From Caldisericia bacterium (GTDB lineage Bacteria > Caldisericota > Caldisericia > JAAYUI01), in NCBI GenBank assembly GCA_017992475.1, contig JAGOOO010000002.1, positions 62,001 to 126,000 on the forward strand: a stretch of 64,000 nucleotides of DNA, written 5' to 3'. A program made the position numbers and the translations under genes. Below the pieces are notes generated by a model, which was not told the origin of the DNA, did not search any database, and saw only the letters and a list, made by a program, of their open reading frames with translations. Positions 17,748 through 26,665 of this stretch are shown here, piece by piece (within the stretch, counting starts at the first letter, position 1; every line of letters starts with the position of its first letter).

Positions 17748-18977
17748 CTAGAAAACCAGCAAGGCAAGCTTATCTTCGAGGACATCTTCCTTGTGGCCTT
17801 TCACGGAAACCTGTTTTTTGATGAGACCATTGAGGGTTCCTATTGTTGTTATTTTGCCAACAAACAGGGCTCCTATGACCTTATCATCCATCAGAATGAC
17901 CTTTCTGTACAGGCCTTCCCTGATGTTCTGGTTTATCATTACCTCAAACTGCCCGCCTGTTGGTTTTATGTTGCCTATTGAGATGCAGGAGAGGCCGTAG
18001 AACTGGAATGAATTCATCCAGAACCAGCCCCTGTATTCCCTTGGTATCCCAACCATGTTGAAACCGGCGATGCGGCCCTGTTCGGAGGCCCTTGGCCAGA
18101 CGAGGTTTGTTGTTGACCTTCCAAACGATTCCTCAAAGGTCTCTGTACAGTCGCCTGCGGCCCAGACGTTCGGGATGTTTGTCCTCATGTGGTTGTCAAC
18201 GATTATGCCCTCGCCAGTCTTGATCTCGGTGTTTTTGAGGAACTTGAGGTCAGGTTTGACACCCTTTGCAAATATCAGTATGTCGCACTCGTGCTCATCG
18301 CCAGACTCAAGGACGACACCTTCAACCTTGTCCTTGCCGAGGACTTCACTTATCGATGTGTTCAGAATGACTCTGATTCCCTTGCGGTCCAGCCTTCTTT
18401 TTACAATGGAGGCCGCCGTTTCGTCGAGCAGTTGGGACATGATCTGGTTTGAGGCTATAACGACTGTTACATCGAGCCCAGCATCGACAAGACCCTGTGC
18501 GGCCTTAAGGCCAACGAGGCCACCCCCGATTACAAAGGCCCTTCTGGCATCTTTTATTTTCTCTTTTATTTTTTGTGTTGTTCCAAGATCGGTGAACGTG
18601 TATATGCCATCAAGATCTTTTCCCGGCATGTCTGGAACCTGAGATTTTCCTCCTGTGGCTATCAGGAGTTTGTCGTAAGAGATTTCCTTGCCATCCTTGA
18701 GCGTTAGCCTATTTGAGATTGGTTCGAATTTGACAACTGCGTTCCCAAGCTCAAGCTTGATGTCTCTTTTGTCGTACCAGTCCTGTTCGTGGTAGAACAT
18801 TTTTTCAAGGGTTGTTTCACCACCAATGTAGTATGAAATGAGGGGCCTTGAATAGCTGAGGAAGGGTTCTTCACTGATCATGCAGATAGTGCCGTCCCTG
18901 TCTTCAGACCTTATGGTGTCAGCGGCCCTCAAACCCGCTATGCCGTTTCCGACTATCACATATTTGTAGTGTTCCAT
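17748..18977 (-). CDS. FAD-dependent pyridine nucleotide-disulfide family oxidoreductase
   Basis: This 409-residue protein has an N-terminal FAD site (YVIVGNGIAGLRAADTIR), a central NAD(P)H site (AFVIGGGLVGLKAAQGL) and the second FAD motif (VWAAGDCTETF). No redox-active cysteine pair is present after the first motif, so it is of the rubredoxin/ferredoxin reductase or NirB-N type rather than a thioredoxin reductase. Placed between hdrB and the polyferredoxin, it probably links NAD(P)H to the Hdr iron-sulfur chain. The stop/start overlap with hdrB is one base. Confidence 0.85.
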   Translation of the reverse strand: MEHYKYVIVGNGIAGLRAADTIRSEDRDGTICMISEEPFLSYSRPLISYYIGGETTLEKMFYHEQDWYDKRDIKLELGNAVVKFEPISNRLTLKDGKEISYDKLLIATGGKSQVPDMPGKDLDGIYTFTDLGTTQKIKEKIKDARRAFVIGGGLVGLKAAQGLVDAGLDVTVVIASNQIMSQLLDETAASIVKRRLDRKGIRVILNTSISEVLGKDKVEGVVLESGDEHECDILIFAKGVKPDLKFLKNTEIKTGEGIIVDNHMRTNIPNVWAAGDCTETFEESFGRSTTNLVWPRASEQGRIAGFNMVGIPREYRGWFWMNSFQFYGLSCISIGNIKPTGGQFEVMINQNIREGLYRKVILMDDKVIGALFVGKITTIGTLNGLIKKQVSVKGHKEDVLEDKLALLVF

Positions 18978-19873
18978 CAGGCCTCCTTGACTCCAACAGC
19001 CAGCCTGTCCAGTATTGTTTTTGGTTTGACCCTGTTCAGGTTGAAGCCGAGATCTTTTTCATCAATTCCTATCGCCAGTCCGATGACTTGCGGGAGGTAG
19101 AGGACGGGCAGATCAATCGGTTCGCCTATCTCTTTCTCGGCCTTTTTCTGGTTCCCCTCGTACTGGATATTGCAAAATGGGCAGTGGAGGACCATTCCAT
19201 CAACATTGCCTCTGGCCTTGATTCTCTGCAGCTTTCCTGATGCGACCTTTATTGAAGTGGCTTCCCTGATGCCAAGGATTCCACCACCGCAGCATTCATT
19301 TCTGTTCATTATGATGATGCTGTTTGCACCCGTTGCTTTTATCAGTGCATCAAGAGTTGTTGGTGCCTCGGGATCATCAAAACGTTTGAATGTTTCGCTT
19401 GGCTTGAGGTAGTGGCAACCTGCATGGCTCACAAAATTTATTCCGGTGAGGGGCCTTTTTACTGCTTGTGAAATTTTTTCCGGGCCAATCTTTTCATGGA
19501 GCAGCCTTGTGAAATGCCATACCTTTGTGTCGCCGGTGTATGGCCCTGAGCCTGATTTCTCGAGCGTTGTGTTGATTCTTCTCCTGAGTTCCTTATCGTG
19601 TGCAAGCTCGACTGAGGCCTCGGAGAGAGTTGAATTGCAGGCTGAGCAGAGAGTTACAAGTTCAAGACCCATATCCGAGGCTTTTGCCAGGGTGTTTGCA
19701 GACATCGCAAGGCAGGCATCCCTGTTGACATTGCGCATTGGCATTCCACAGCAGGATGGTTCGTTGATGTCAACAAACTCTATCCCAAAGGCTTCGGCCA
19801 CTTTCCTTGCGGAAAGTTCGTAGTTGAGGGCCCTGGCGGGAATTGTGCAACCTGTGAAGAGGGCAAATTTCAT
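18977..19873 (-). CDS. hdrB: Heterodisulfide reductase subunit B
   Basis: The 298-residue protein has both cysteine-rich CCG blocks. The first runs from FTGCTIPAR to PSCCGMPMR and TLCSACN; the second from HAGCHYLKP to NECCGGG and CPFCN. These bind the two non-cubane 4Fe-4S clusters where disulfide reduction takes place in methanogens. In bacteria lacking CoM/CoB the real acceptor is unknown. The start overlaps the hdrC stop (ATGA), as is usual for this pair. Confidence 0.92.
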   Translation of the reverse strand: MKFALFTGCTIPARALNYELSARKVAEAFGIEFVDINEPSCCGMPMRNVNRDACLAMSANTLAKASDMGLELVTLCSACNSTLSEASVELAHDKELRRRINTTLEKSGSGPYTGDTKVWHFTRLLHEKIGPEKISQAVKRPLTGINFVSHAGCHYLKPSETFKRFDDPEAPTTLDALIKATGANSIIIMNRNECCGGGILGIREATSIKVASGKLQRIKARGNVDGMVLHCPFCNIQYEGNQKKAEKEIGEPIDLPVLYLPQVIGLAIGIDEKDLGFNLNRVKPKTILDRLAVGVKEA

Positions 19874-20382
19874 TGTGCAGCCCCTTTCAGTTCTTCCTTC
19901 TCCAGGATCGCATTTACAATTTCTTTTGAATTGGACACTGGTGGAAGCCCTATTTTTTCACGTTTTTTGTTATCAAAATCCGTGATTTCGTACATTCTGC
20001 CAAAATTTGAAAGAACACCAATCTGTGCGTTGTATGAAGGGTGCATGTGGCCTTCTCTTGTTGCCATGTTTTTGAGTGCGAACATGAGGTCTGTGATACC
20101 AACATCTTGGGGGCACCTCTCCTGGCATGTGTAGCAGTAGGTACAAAGCCAGATTGCTTCAGATTTCAAGACCTCTTCCTTCATACCAAGAATGACCATT
20201 CTGATTATTTTTCTTGGATTGTAATCTTCGTCAACTGCCCTTATCGGGCACGAAGCAGTGCATGTTCCACATTGGAAACAACTCTTGATTCTTTCACCGC
20301 CTACCTCTTTTGCGACCTGATATTTGAAACTGGGATCAAGCTTGGAGATTGGTAGGGTTGGTCTGTCAGCATTTTGACTCAC
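19870..20382 (-). CDS. hdrC: Heterodisulfide reductase subunit C
   Basis: The 170-residue protein has the two 4Fe-4S motifs of HdrC (CFQCGTCTASCP and CTYCYTCQERCP) inside a mostly helical fold. It passes electrons from HdrA to HdrB. The GTG start at 20382 is preceded by AAAGGGGG about ten bases upstream. It is the first gene of the ten-gene operon ending with the hydrogenase protease at 9790. The canonical gene order is broken by three electron-transfer genes inserted between hdrB and hdrA. Confidence 0.92.
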   Translation of the reverse strand: MSQNADRPTLPISKLDPSFKYQVAKEVGGERIKSCFQCGTCTASCPIRAVDEDYNPRKIIRMVILGMKEEVLKSEAIWLCTYCYTCQERCPQDVGITDLMFALKNMATREGHMHPSYNAQIGVLSNFGRMYEITDFDNKKREKIGLPPVSNSKEIVNAILEKEELKGAAQ

Positions 20383-20624
20383 ACCAAAGCCCCCTTTCGG
20401 ATTGATAAAGATAAATAAGATTGATTGGAAACATCTTTCACTTGATAGTCTAGGTTCCTTGGGAACTAAGTCAATAAGTCATGAAAATTCATTGTGAATT
20501 TGTGATACTTAATATTCAACCTGATGTGTACAATTTCACATTGGTTTTTGGATGGTTGACAAAAAAACCGGTAAAAACTTCAAAGTAAACCAAAGATTAA
20601 ATACCCATTCTAAAGGGAGCGAAG
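20383..20624. promoter_or_regulatory. Regulatory region upstream of the hydrogenase/Hdr operon
   Basis: An AT-rich spacer between divergent genes. It holds a GTTCC-TTG-GGAAC inverted repeat (20453-20465), two direct copies of TTGTGA (20492-20497 and 20500-20505), and a TTCACA (20535-20540) in the opposite sense. TTGTGA/TCACAA half-sites are typical of Rex and CRP/FNR-family binding sites, which would suit redox control, but no full consensus operator is present. A -10/-35 for hdrC was not clear. Confidence 0.3.
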
Positions 20625-20652
20625 TTGACCTTCTGTCCAATTCTTCTAAGAT
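20625..20652 (+). promoter_or_regulatory. Promoter, predicted leaderless, for the 20660 gene
   Basis: TTGACC (20625-20630), 16 bp, TAAGAT (20647-20652), then seven bases to the ATG at 20660. The layout matches the other promoters seen in the window, although the -10 is only a 4/6 match. Confidence 0.4.
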
Positions 20653-20659
20653 GGTCTAC

Positions 20660-21085
20660 ATGGAAGAGAATGTCCAGAAACAGACGTCCAAACAGGCACC
20701 AGAAGAAAATGAAGTGCTTTATAGTGTGATCGCCCACATATCCCTTGGTATTGTTGGTATTGCAGTGCTATCCGGCATGATTGCTTCTGTAAAAGACAGC
20801 AAATTTGCCCACGATCACTCTGTGTTTTCGGTTATAAATGGTGTTTTGACCCTTGTTGTGATGTTTTCCTGGTACTATCTTTTTTTGGGTCTAGGTGCGC
20901 TCATGGGTCAGCAAGCAGTCTACGAATGGTACACAATGGGCATGATGTTATTCGTGATAGCATCGTTTGGAGGAGCCCTTTATTCAGCAATCATCGCATC
21001 CCTTGGCAAGATACCTTTTGTGCCATGGGTCTATCCGATTGCCAACAGATTTTTCAAGATTGATACACAGAAACCTCAGAGCTGA
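20660..21085 (+). CDS. Four-helix membrane protein of unknown function
   Basis: The frame is open from 20552, but ATG 20660 fits the promoter and gives a 141-residue protein (MEENVQKQTSK) with a polar N-terminus of ~18 residues. Four hydrophobic helices follow (for example VIAHISLGIVGIAVLSGMIA and VINGVLTLVVMFSWYYLFLGLG). No conserved enzymatic motif is seen. It is transcribed away from the Hdr operon and its end overlaps the end of the DUF4097 gene by ten bases. Confidence 0.55.
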   Translation: MEENVQKQTSKQAPEENEVLYSVIAHISLGIVGIAVLSGMIASVKDSKFAHDHSVFSVINGVLTLVVMFSWYYLFLGLGALMGQQAVYEWYTMGMMLFVIASFGGALYSAIIASLGKIPFVPWVYPIANRFFKIDTQKPQS

Positions 21086-21813
21086 TGTTTCTTGGTTGAA
21101 ATAGTTTTGATAGCTATATTGCCAATCTTAGTCACCAATTGAAGGAAGCCTGTTCCATTGCCAAGGGTCCCATAGGCCCTGGTTCTTGCATCCTGTTTTG
21201 TACCATCCTCTGATTCCAGGGTTATTTGTCCGGTCGAGGCTGCTGCATTGAATTTAAGATCCGGGTCTGTGAGCGTTGCTTTTATCGTTCCGGTGAGTGA
21301 TTCTATTTTGTTTGGCGAGTCTGTGGACAAAACCCCTAAAAAATCAATATCTCCGGTATAGCTGTATATGGACACGGAACCGCAAAAATCTTTTACAATG
21401 CACTCAGCGCCCGAAAGAAGCATTTTTAGTTTTCCTATGCACTGGGAAACGATCGCCTTGCCAGATCCCACCTGCAGATTGGCAGAACCATCGGTGCCTT
21501 CCACAGATAGGGAACCTGAATATACATTTGCTTTTAGATTGCATTTTTGTGGAACTTTTAGAAGAAGGTTGCCAGTCGGCCACTCTTTTTTTAGAGAATA
21601 GCCTATCCATGCATATATCCATTGGAACCAGTTTACCTTGTATGAGTAGGACAATATGAGTTTTTCATCTTCTTGTAAGGATTTGAAAGCCATGTTTCTA
21701 AAATTTCCAGATGCCTCTATGTCCTGTCTGTCCTCACCCTGGATGTAAAGTTTCCCGGAGTCAAGCTTTATGTGTATTTCTTTGTTGAAGGGGAATTTTT
21801 CCAGTTGTTCCAT
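21076..21813 (-). CDS. DUF4097-type putative adhesin/beta-helix protein
   Basis: The 245-residue protein consists of short repeating strands (SGKLYIQGEDRQDIEASGN, SGSLSVEGTDGSANLQVGSGK, TGDIDFLGVLS, TGTIKATL, TGQITLESEDG). This is the pattern of DUF4097 proteins, which form a right-handed beta-helix and often accompany PspC-type or anti-sigma genes. It lacks a signal peptide, so it may be cytosolic. It is monocistronic, ending tail-to-tail over the membrane gene at 20660-21085. Confidence 0.65.
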   Translation of the reverse strand: MEQLEKFPFNKEIHIKLDSGKLYIQGEDRQDIEASGNFRNMAFKSLQEDEKLILSYSYKVNWFQWIYAWIGYSLKKEWPTGNLLLKVPQKCNLKANVYSGSLSVEGTDGSANLQVGSGKAIVSQCIGKLKMLLSGAECIVKDFCGSVSIYSYTGDIDFLGVLSTDSPNKIESLTGTIKATLTDPDLKFNAAASTGQITLESEDGTKQDARTRAYGTLGNGTGFLQLVTKIGNIAIKTISTKKHQL

Positions 21814-21906
21814 AGTTTAAGGCTAACCATTAGAAGAATGTTCACAAGGTTTTATAGTTGAAATTGGGGTTCAACTATTGGCGGTGTTGTGCTCTAAGCA
21901 TTACGA

Positions 21907-22863
21907 TCAATCGTGAAGCTGGTAGGCCAGTTTGAGCAATTCCTCATCGGGTTTTTTCAATTTACCAATGACCAGGTTGGATGGGGTGAAGGCCGGTTTG
22001 CCATCAATAAAGCCCACTACACAATCAGCGCGCCCTTCCAATGCAGCATCAACAGCCAGTGAGCCAAGTTTTGAGGCGTGCAATCTGTCAAATGATGTTG
22101 GGCTTCCGCCTCGCTGGATGTAACCAAGGATTGAGACATAGGGATCTATGCCGGTCCGTTCCGCAATTTCCAGCGCTAGCCATTTTGCATGGCCGGCTCC
22201 CTCGGCAAGCACGATTATATGGTGGTGTTTCTTCTTGTCCCTGCTTTTTATGACCCTCAAAGCCACTTCATTCAGATCAACCTTGTATTCTGGAACAAGG
22301 ATGGTGTCTGCGCCACAGGAAAGGCCGCTATAAAGTGCCAGGAAACCAGAGTCTCTTCCCATGACTTCGACGATAAAGGTTCTTTCGTGCGATGTGGCTG
22401 TGATCCTGATTTTGTCTATCGCCCAAACGGCAGTGTTCACTGCGGTATCAAAACCAATGGTAAAGTCTGTTCCCACGAGGTCATTATCGATTGTTGAAGG
22501 TATGCCAATTGTTTTTACGCCCTGCATTGCCAGTGCATGGAGGCCTGTTTGAGTGCCATTTCCACCGACAGCAAACACGTAGTCGATGCCTCTTTCCATA
22601 ATGTTGCTGGCGGCCTTTTTTTGAAATTCTTCTGACTTGAATTCTTCGGAACGGCTGGAACGTAATATTGTTCCGCCCATTTCCAGTATTCCGCCTACAT
22701 CTCTTGCCTGGAGTGGCTCAATGCAGCCATCAAGTAAGCCCTTGTATCCGTACTTTATTCCAAAAACTTCATGGCCAAGAGAAAGAGCCTTTCTTGTGAC
22801 CGCTCTTACTGCAGCATTCATCCCTGGGGCGTCCCCGCCCGATGTTAAAATGGCAATCTTCAT
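21907..22863 (-). CDS. pfkA: ATP-dependent 6-phosphofructokinase
   Basis: ATG 22863 gives the standard N-terminus (MKIAILTSGGDAPGMNAAVRAV) and overlaps the stop of the CPBP gene (ATGA); the longer frame to 22935 lies inside that gene and is rejected. The 318-residue length fits bacterial PfkA. The catalytic PSTIDNDL motif, GFDTAVNTAV and MGRDSGFLALYSGL are present. The GGNGTQTGL segment carries N and T where ATP enzymes usually have GDGS, so phosphate-donor preference (ATP or pyrophosphate) should not be taken for granted. It is the last gene of the VOR operon and drives the committed step of glycolysis. Confidence 0.93.
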   Translation of the reverse strand: MKIAILTSGGDAPGMNAAVRAVTRKALSLGHEVFGIKYGYKGLLDGCIEPLQARDVGGILEMGGTILRSSRSEEFKSEEFQKKAASNIMERGIDYVFAVGGNGTQTGLHALAMQGVKTIGIPSTIDNDLVGTDFTIGFDTAVNTAVWAIDKIRITATSHERTFIVEVMGRDSGFLALYSGLSCGADTILVPEYKVDLNEVALRVIKSRDKKKHHHIIVLAEGAGHAKWLALEIAERTGIDPYVSILGYIQRGGSPTSFDRLHASKLGSLAVDAALEGRADCVVGFIDGKPAFTPSNLVIGKLKKPDEELLKLAYQLHD

Positions 22864-23828
22864 TCGATATTGTCCTTTGTTTTTGTCGTGGCAATATAAA
22901 TCATGAGGACAATATTTGCAAGTAACAGTGACCATATCTCGCTAAAGGGCAGCGCATATACTCCTGAAGATGTTTGTGCTATCGGGACAAGGCTGCCACC
23001 AAAAAGAAACAGCCTGATAAAAAGGCTTGTCAGGGTCGTTACAACGAGGCTTCCTGATGCCTTGAACAAGAGCCCCAATGCGATGCCAAAAAGGAACCAC
23101 TGGAGCAAAAGCATCCATGTCTCGCCAATCCCAACCGGATGCCAGATCCAGATCAGTGTAGTGACATTAAAGAGCATGAAGAGAATGGCTTGGATGATTA
23201 TTGAAACGGGGGTGCCAAAAAGTCCTTTGATTTTTGTCTGTATGTAACCCCTGAAAAAGATTTCGGATGCAAAACTGACCAGTACCAAGTAAAGCAAGGA
23301 GAACAACAAATCCATATCGAGTGCAGGGAAAGACATTCCAAAACCCATGACCCTTGCACCCATTATGATCGGGCCAAAAATACCAGCAAGTATGAAGCAA
23401 CCCCAGAAGGTTGCTATTGATATGGTCGAACCAAGGATTTGTCTTCCAAAATTCCTTATTGTGAGGCCGAATGACCTGAGCGAGTATCTTTCACACAAGG
23501 CAATAATCAGAATGATAAACGAGGCTGTTATCGCATCGCCCCATTCACCGCCAGAGAACCATTTTATTGCCGTTCTTTGGATGAGGATGATCAAGAAATA
23601 GAAGCTTATAAAAACGATTTGTCTAATGTTCGGGCTGGGCTTGAATCCCACAAGCGTCATGAATGCAGATTGCGCATAAACCAGATATGCACTTCCCAGC
23701 AGGACCGAGTAGGAAAAAAGAACGCTTATCCATTCATTTCTGGAAAAAGACACCAGCAGGGCAAGAACTGATGCAAGAGCAAAAACCAAAAGGGATGACT
23801 TGAATCTTCTTTCAGGGGAAAAGCTCAT
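22860..23828 (-). CDS. CPBP (CAAX-type) intramembrane protease homologue lacking catalytic residues
   Basis: The 322-residue protein has eight or so membrane helices. The family motif 1, normally EExxFRG, reads SEIFFRG. Motif 2, normally FxxxH, reads FMLFN. The last helix, where HxxxN is expected, reads TTLTSLFIRL. The glutamate/histidine set used for metal-bound water activation is therefore not intact, suggesting a non-proteolytic membrane role. It lies between the unknown membrane protein gene and pfkA, overlapping both by four bases. Confidence 0.72.
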   Translation of the reverse strand: MSFSPERRFKSSLLVFALASVLALLVSFSRNEWISVLFSYSVLLGSAYLVYAQSAFMTLVGFKPSPNIRQIVFISFYFLIILIQRTAIKWFSGGEWGDAITASFIILIIALCERYSLRSFGLTIRNFGRQILGSTISIATFWGCFILAGIFGPIIMGARVMGFGMSFPALDMDLLFSLLYLVLVSFASEIFFRGYIQTKIKGLFGTPVSIIIQAILFMLFNVTTLIWIWHPVGIGETWMLLLQWFLFGIALGLLFKASGSLVVTTLTSLFIRLFLFGGSLVPIAQTSSGVYALPFSEIWSLLLANIVLMIYIATTKTKDNIE

Positions 23829-25030
23829 TGATTGTCCGCCCTTTTCTTTGATTTCTTGCCTACAAATTTGGATTCTTCCCCAATCCTTGTGACCCTCTTG
23901 CCTCTGAATCTTTTTTTCACTTCGGGATGCTCGATGTTTTTTTCTTCGGTATTTGTTGAAACAGCAGGTGTTGAATCAACCATTTTTTCGACCGTTTTGA
24001 TGATTTTTGTGGTTTCGTGTTTTTGGTGCCTTTGAGTTCCGTATTCCTTGGAGAGACGCACAAGGAGCATAAGGAAAGCTATAACAACAAAAACACTTAT
24101 TAAGCAAAGTATCCACCATGCCATGTCCCTTATTCTGCAAACCTTCAGTTCCCCGGAGAGCTCCCCAAGCGTTGCCTTTAGCTCGCTTGTGTTGCCTCTT
24201 GCGATCTGGAAAATTGCAATGTTTACTTCATCCATGTGGGATTGCAGACTTATTTGGTCGCCTGGGACTTTATTTTTGGGGGGCATGCAGGAGTATTCGG
24301 AGTAGTCTTTGACGAGGTTGACAAGTTCTTCCCTGCCTGTTTTGGGGGGCAATGGGAGCTGTGCTGATCTTACAAAACTTCGCAGATTGTCTCCGTAAAG
24401 CTGCGTTATCGCCTTGTCTATCCCGTCCTTGACGCATATCTGGAGAAATTCTAAAAGTCTTGCCTGGGACTCGTTTTGTCCAATATTTTGAATTCTTGCG
24501 GCTGCCCTTGCCATGATCTGAAGCGAGATTTCTTTTGCTTCCGCAGAAACCGGGATTTCTTCTTCAGCAAAAACTATCCTGCAAAGTGACGCAAAAGATT
24601 GCAGGTTTATTTTTTGGTAAATTGATGAAAAATAGAAAGAAAGTATCCTTTTTGTCTGCTCCAGACAATTTGGATAGAGTATTGAAAGGATTTCATAAAA
24701 AATGGGTTTTGTGGAACCTGTTTTTTTGAGGTAATCTGGCGTGACGACGACCCTTATTGTGTCAGAGTCAATAAATTTGGCCTGTTTGGCCAAAATGGAC
24801 TGGTAGCTTGGAAAAACGTCAACATTCAACTTGGTATTGGAGTGTCCAAGGTTGTCCTGTACCAGCTTGAATTGAGTTACAATATCGGCCTCGATTGTTG
24901 TTTTCTGGTAGCCAGTGGTTGAAAACCCGCTCGAAAAAGACACTTGTATATCTTTGAGTGCGAATACACCCGAAAATGGGACCAGCACTACAAAAAACGC
25001 AATCAAAGCCGATACTGCTTTTCTTATCAT
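23825..25030 (-). CDS. Exported, C-terminally anchored protein of unknown function
   Basis: A signal peptide (residues 1-24, ending VFA) is followed by an extracytoplasmic region of about 280 residues. A single helix comes next (residues ~309-330, WWILCLISVFVVIAFLMLLV), then a cytosolic tail of ~70 residues that is strongly basic at its end (KKRFRGKRVTRIG, KKSKKR). No known domain is recognised. The topology suggests a single-span protein linking outside and inside. It is co-transcribed with the degenerate CPBP protein, which could be its membrane partner. Confidence 0.55.
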   Translation of the reverse strand: MIRKAVSALIAFFVVLVPFSGVFALKDIQVSFSSGFSTTGYQKTTIEADIVTQFKLVQDNLGHSNTKLNVDVFPSYQSILAKQAKFIDSDTIRVVVTPDYLKKTGSTKPIFYEILSILYPNCLEQTKRILSFYFSSIYQKINLQSFASLCRIVFAEEEIPVSAEAKEISLQIMARAAARIQNIGQNESQARLLEFLQICVKDGIDKAITQLYGDNLRSFVRSAQLPLPPKTGREELVNLVKDYSEYSCMPPKNKVPGDQISLQSHMDEVNIAIFQIARGNTSELKATLGELSGELKVCRIRDMAWWILCLISVFVVIAFLMLLVRLSKEYGTQRHQKHETTKIIKTVEKMVDSTPAVSTNTEEKNIEHPEVKKRFRGKRVTRIGEESKFVGKKSKKRADNQ

Positions 25031-26127
25031 TTAACTAGCTCAACCATCCTGATGACCCAATTTGCTGATGCCTCAAGATCTGAAATTCGTAAAAATTCAT
25101 CTTTTGAATGTGGATTTTCAAAACCGACACCAACAACAACGGATGCAAGCCCTTTGGCATTGAAGATATTGGAAACTGATCCGCCACCAGAGCGCACAAA
25201 TTGGGGTTTCAGGCCAACATCTTTGGCGGCTTGGGCGACAAGGGACGGAAGCGGGTCTGTTTCGCTAAATTTATATCCCATAAAAACCCGTTCCTTTGAG
25301 ACTTCTATTGTAGCGTCAACTTTTTTGGCCTCTTCTTCAAACCTGTCAAGCATGTGCTTGGTTTGGGCGTTCAGTTTAGCTTCGTCCCTTGATCTTGCTT
25401 CCATTTCAACTTTGCATTCCTCAGGGACGATGTTATTGGCCTTGCCACCGCTTATGATACCAACATTTGAGGTTGTTTCATCATCAATTTTGCCAAGCTT
25501 CATTGACGCTATTGCTTTTGAAGCAATGACAATAGCTGAAATGCCCTTTTCAGGGGCGATTCCTGCATGTGATGGTTTGCCCTTGATCGTAATCTTGCAA
25601 ACATCTTGGTATGGGGCAGCAATGTTTATTCTTCCGGGTGCACCATCAACATCCAAGATTACCGAATATTTGCTTTCCAGTTTTGACGTATCAAACTGTG
25701 CGGCGCCCCTTAGGCCTACCTCTTCGCAGATATCAAAGACAACCTCTATTGTTGGGTGTGGTTTGTCTTTGATGCATTCAAACATTTCCAGGATGCAGGC
25801 TAAACCGGCCTTGTCATCGGCACCGAGGATTGTTGTTCCATCTGAGCGTATTATTCCATCAACAATTTGTGGTTTTATGCCAATGCCAGGAACAACTGTA
25901 TCCTGGTGTGATGAGAACGCTATGGAACCAGGCAGGCTCCCTTTGAGCCTGCCCATGATGTTTCCACTGTTGGACCCGATTTTACTTCCGGCATCGTCTA
26001 CCCACACTTCAAGGCCCAGTGATTTCAACTTGGCCACGAGGTAGTCGGTCACCGGCTTTTCTTTTCCTGATTCAGACGGGATCTGGACAAGGTCGAGAAA
26101 AGTTTTGAGGAGTCTTTTGCTATCCAT
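25027..26127 (-). CDS. M20-family metallopeptidase (PepT/PepT-2-like)
   Basis: ATG 26127 starts the family-typical MDSKRLLKTFLDLVQIPSESGKE; it overlaps the vorC end by eight bases. The frame upstream to 26268 lies inside vorC and is not used. Metal-site motifs are SSHQDTV, ILGADDKAGLA, the catalytic/ligand glutamates in VFDICEEVGLRG and the aspartate in SVILDVDG. At 366 residues it fits PepT-2-like di-zinc aminopeptidases. It likely supplies amino acids whose 2-oxoacids feed the oxidoreductase encoded just upstream. Confidence 0.88.
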   Translation of the reverse strand: MDSKRLLKTFLDLVQIPSESGKEKPVTDYLVAKLKSLGLEVWVDDAGSKIGSNSGNIMGRLKGSLPGSIAFSSHQDTVVPGIGIKPQIVDGIIRSDGTTILGADDKAGLACILEMFECIKDKPHPTIEVVFDICEEVGLRGAAQFDTSKLESKYSVILDVDGAPGRINIAAPYQDVCKITIKGKPSHAGIAPEKGISAIVIASKAIASMKLGKIDDETTSNVGIISGGKANNIVPEECKVEMEARSRDEAKLNAQTKHMLDRFEEEAKKVDATIEVSKERVFMGYKFSETDPLPSLVAQAAKDVGLKPQFVRSGGGSVSNIFNAKGLASVVVGVGFENPHSKDEFLRISDLEASANWVIRMVELVK

Positions 26128-26665
26128 TGATGTCAAAATTGAGGCCTGCATCGAGGACTTGCAGGTTGATTGGCAGATATTTTGCCTTTGCTTCACCAAG
26201 GGTTTGCTTGATAGCTTCTTTTGTTGATTCCACCTTGACTGCGCCAGTTGCCTTGACCACAATGCCAAGAATAACTATGTTTGCGGCCTTTGCCATTCCT
26301 GCTTTTTCAGCTATTTCGTTTGCAGGAACATAGATCGTCTTTATGTCGGTCCTTTTGGCTTTTTCTTTTATGAGGGAGGAATTGATGATGAGGATTCCAC
26401 CTGGGGCAACGAGGGGTTCAAAAGTCTTGAGCGACGGAAGGTTCATTACCACGCACACCTTTGGATGTGGGAGTACCGGGGAAGCGATTGGTTCATTGGA
26501 GATGACTATTGCGCAATTTGCTGTTCCACCCCTCATGGCCGGGCCATAGGAAGGAAGAAATGTGGCATAATTGCCTTCAAGAACGCCCGCTTCGGCAAAG
26601 AGCTTGCCAAGCATCATTATTCCCTGTCCGCCAAATCCGGCGGCGACAAGTTCGTGTTGTGCCAT
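26120..26665 (-). CDS. vorC: 2-oxoacid:ferredoxin oxidoreductase gamma subunit
   Basis: The 181-residue protein has the gamma-domain signature (FGGQGIMMLGKLFAEAG) and the conserved YGPAMRGGTANCAIVIS. It forms the structural/CoA-binding part of VOR/KOR-type enzymes. It is the third gene of the vorB-vorA-vorC set with near-zero spacing. No separate small ferredoxin (delta) subunit is present here, in contrast to the POR operon at 38.7-41.6 kb. Confidence 0.9.
   Translation of the reverse strand: MAQHELVAAGFGGQGIMMLGKLFAEAGVLEGNYATFLPSYGPAMRGGTANCAIVISNEPIASPVLPHPKVCVVMNLPSLKTFEPLVAPGGILIINSSLIKEKAKRTDIKTIYVPANEIAEKAGMAKAANIVILGIVVKATGAVKVESTKEAIKQTLGEAKAKYLPINLQVLDAGLNFDING

Noticed and set aside
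10249-20382. Interpretation of the Hdr/Mvh operon as methanogenic
   Set aside because: Neighbouring genes are bacterial and there is no methanogenesis gene; long HdrA with Mvh is known in anaerobic bacteria.
26128-26268. Extended N-terminus of the M20 peptidase
   Set aside because: It lies inside vorC in another frame and does not resemble the family.
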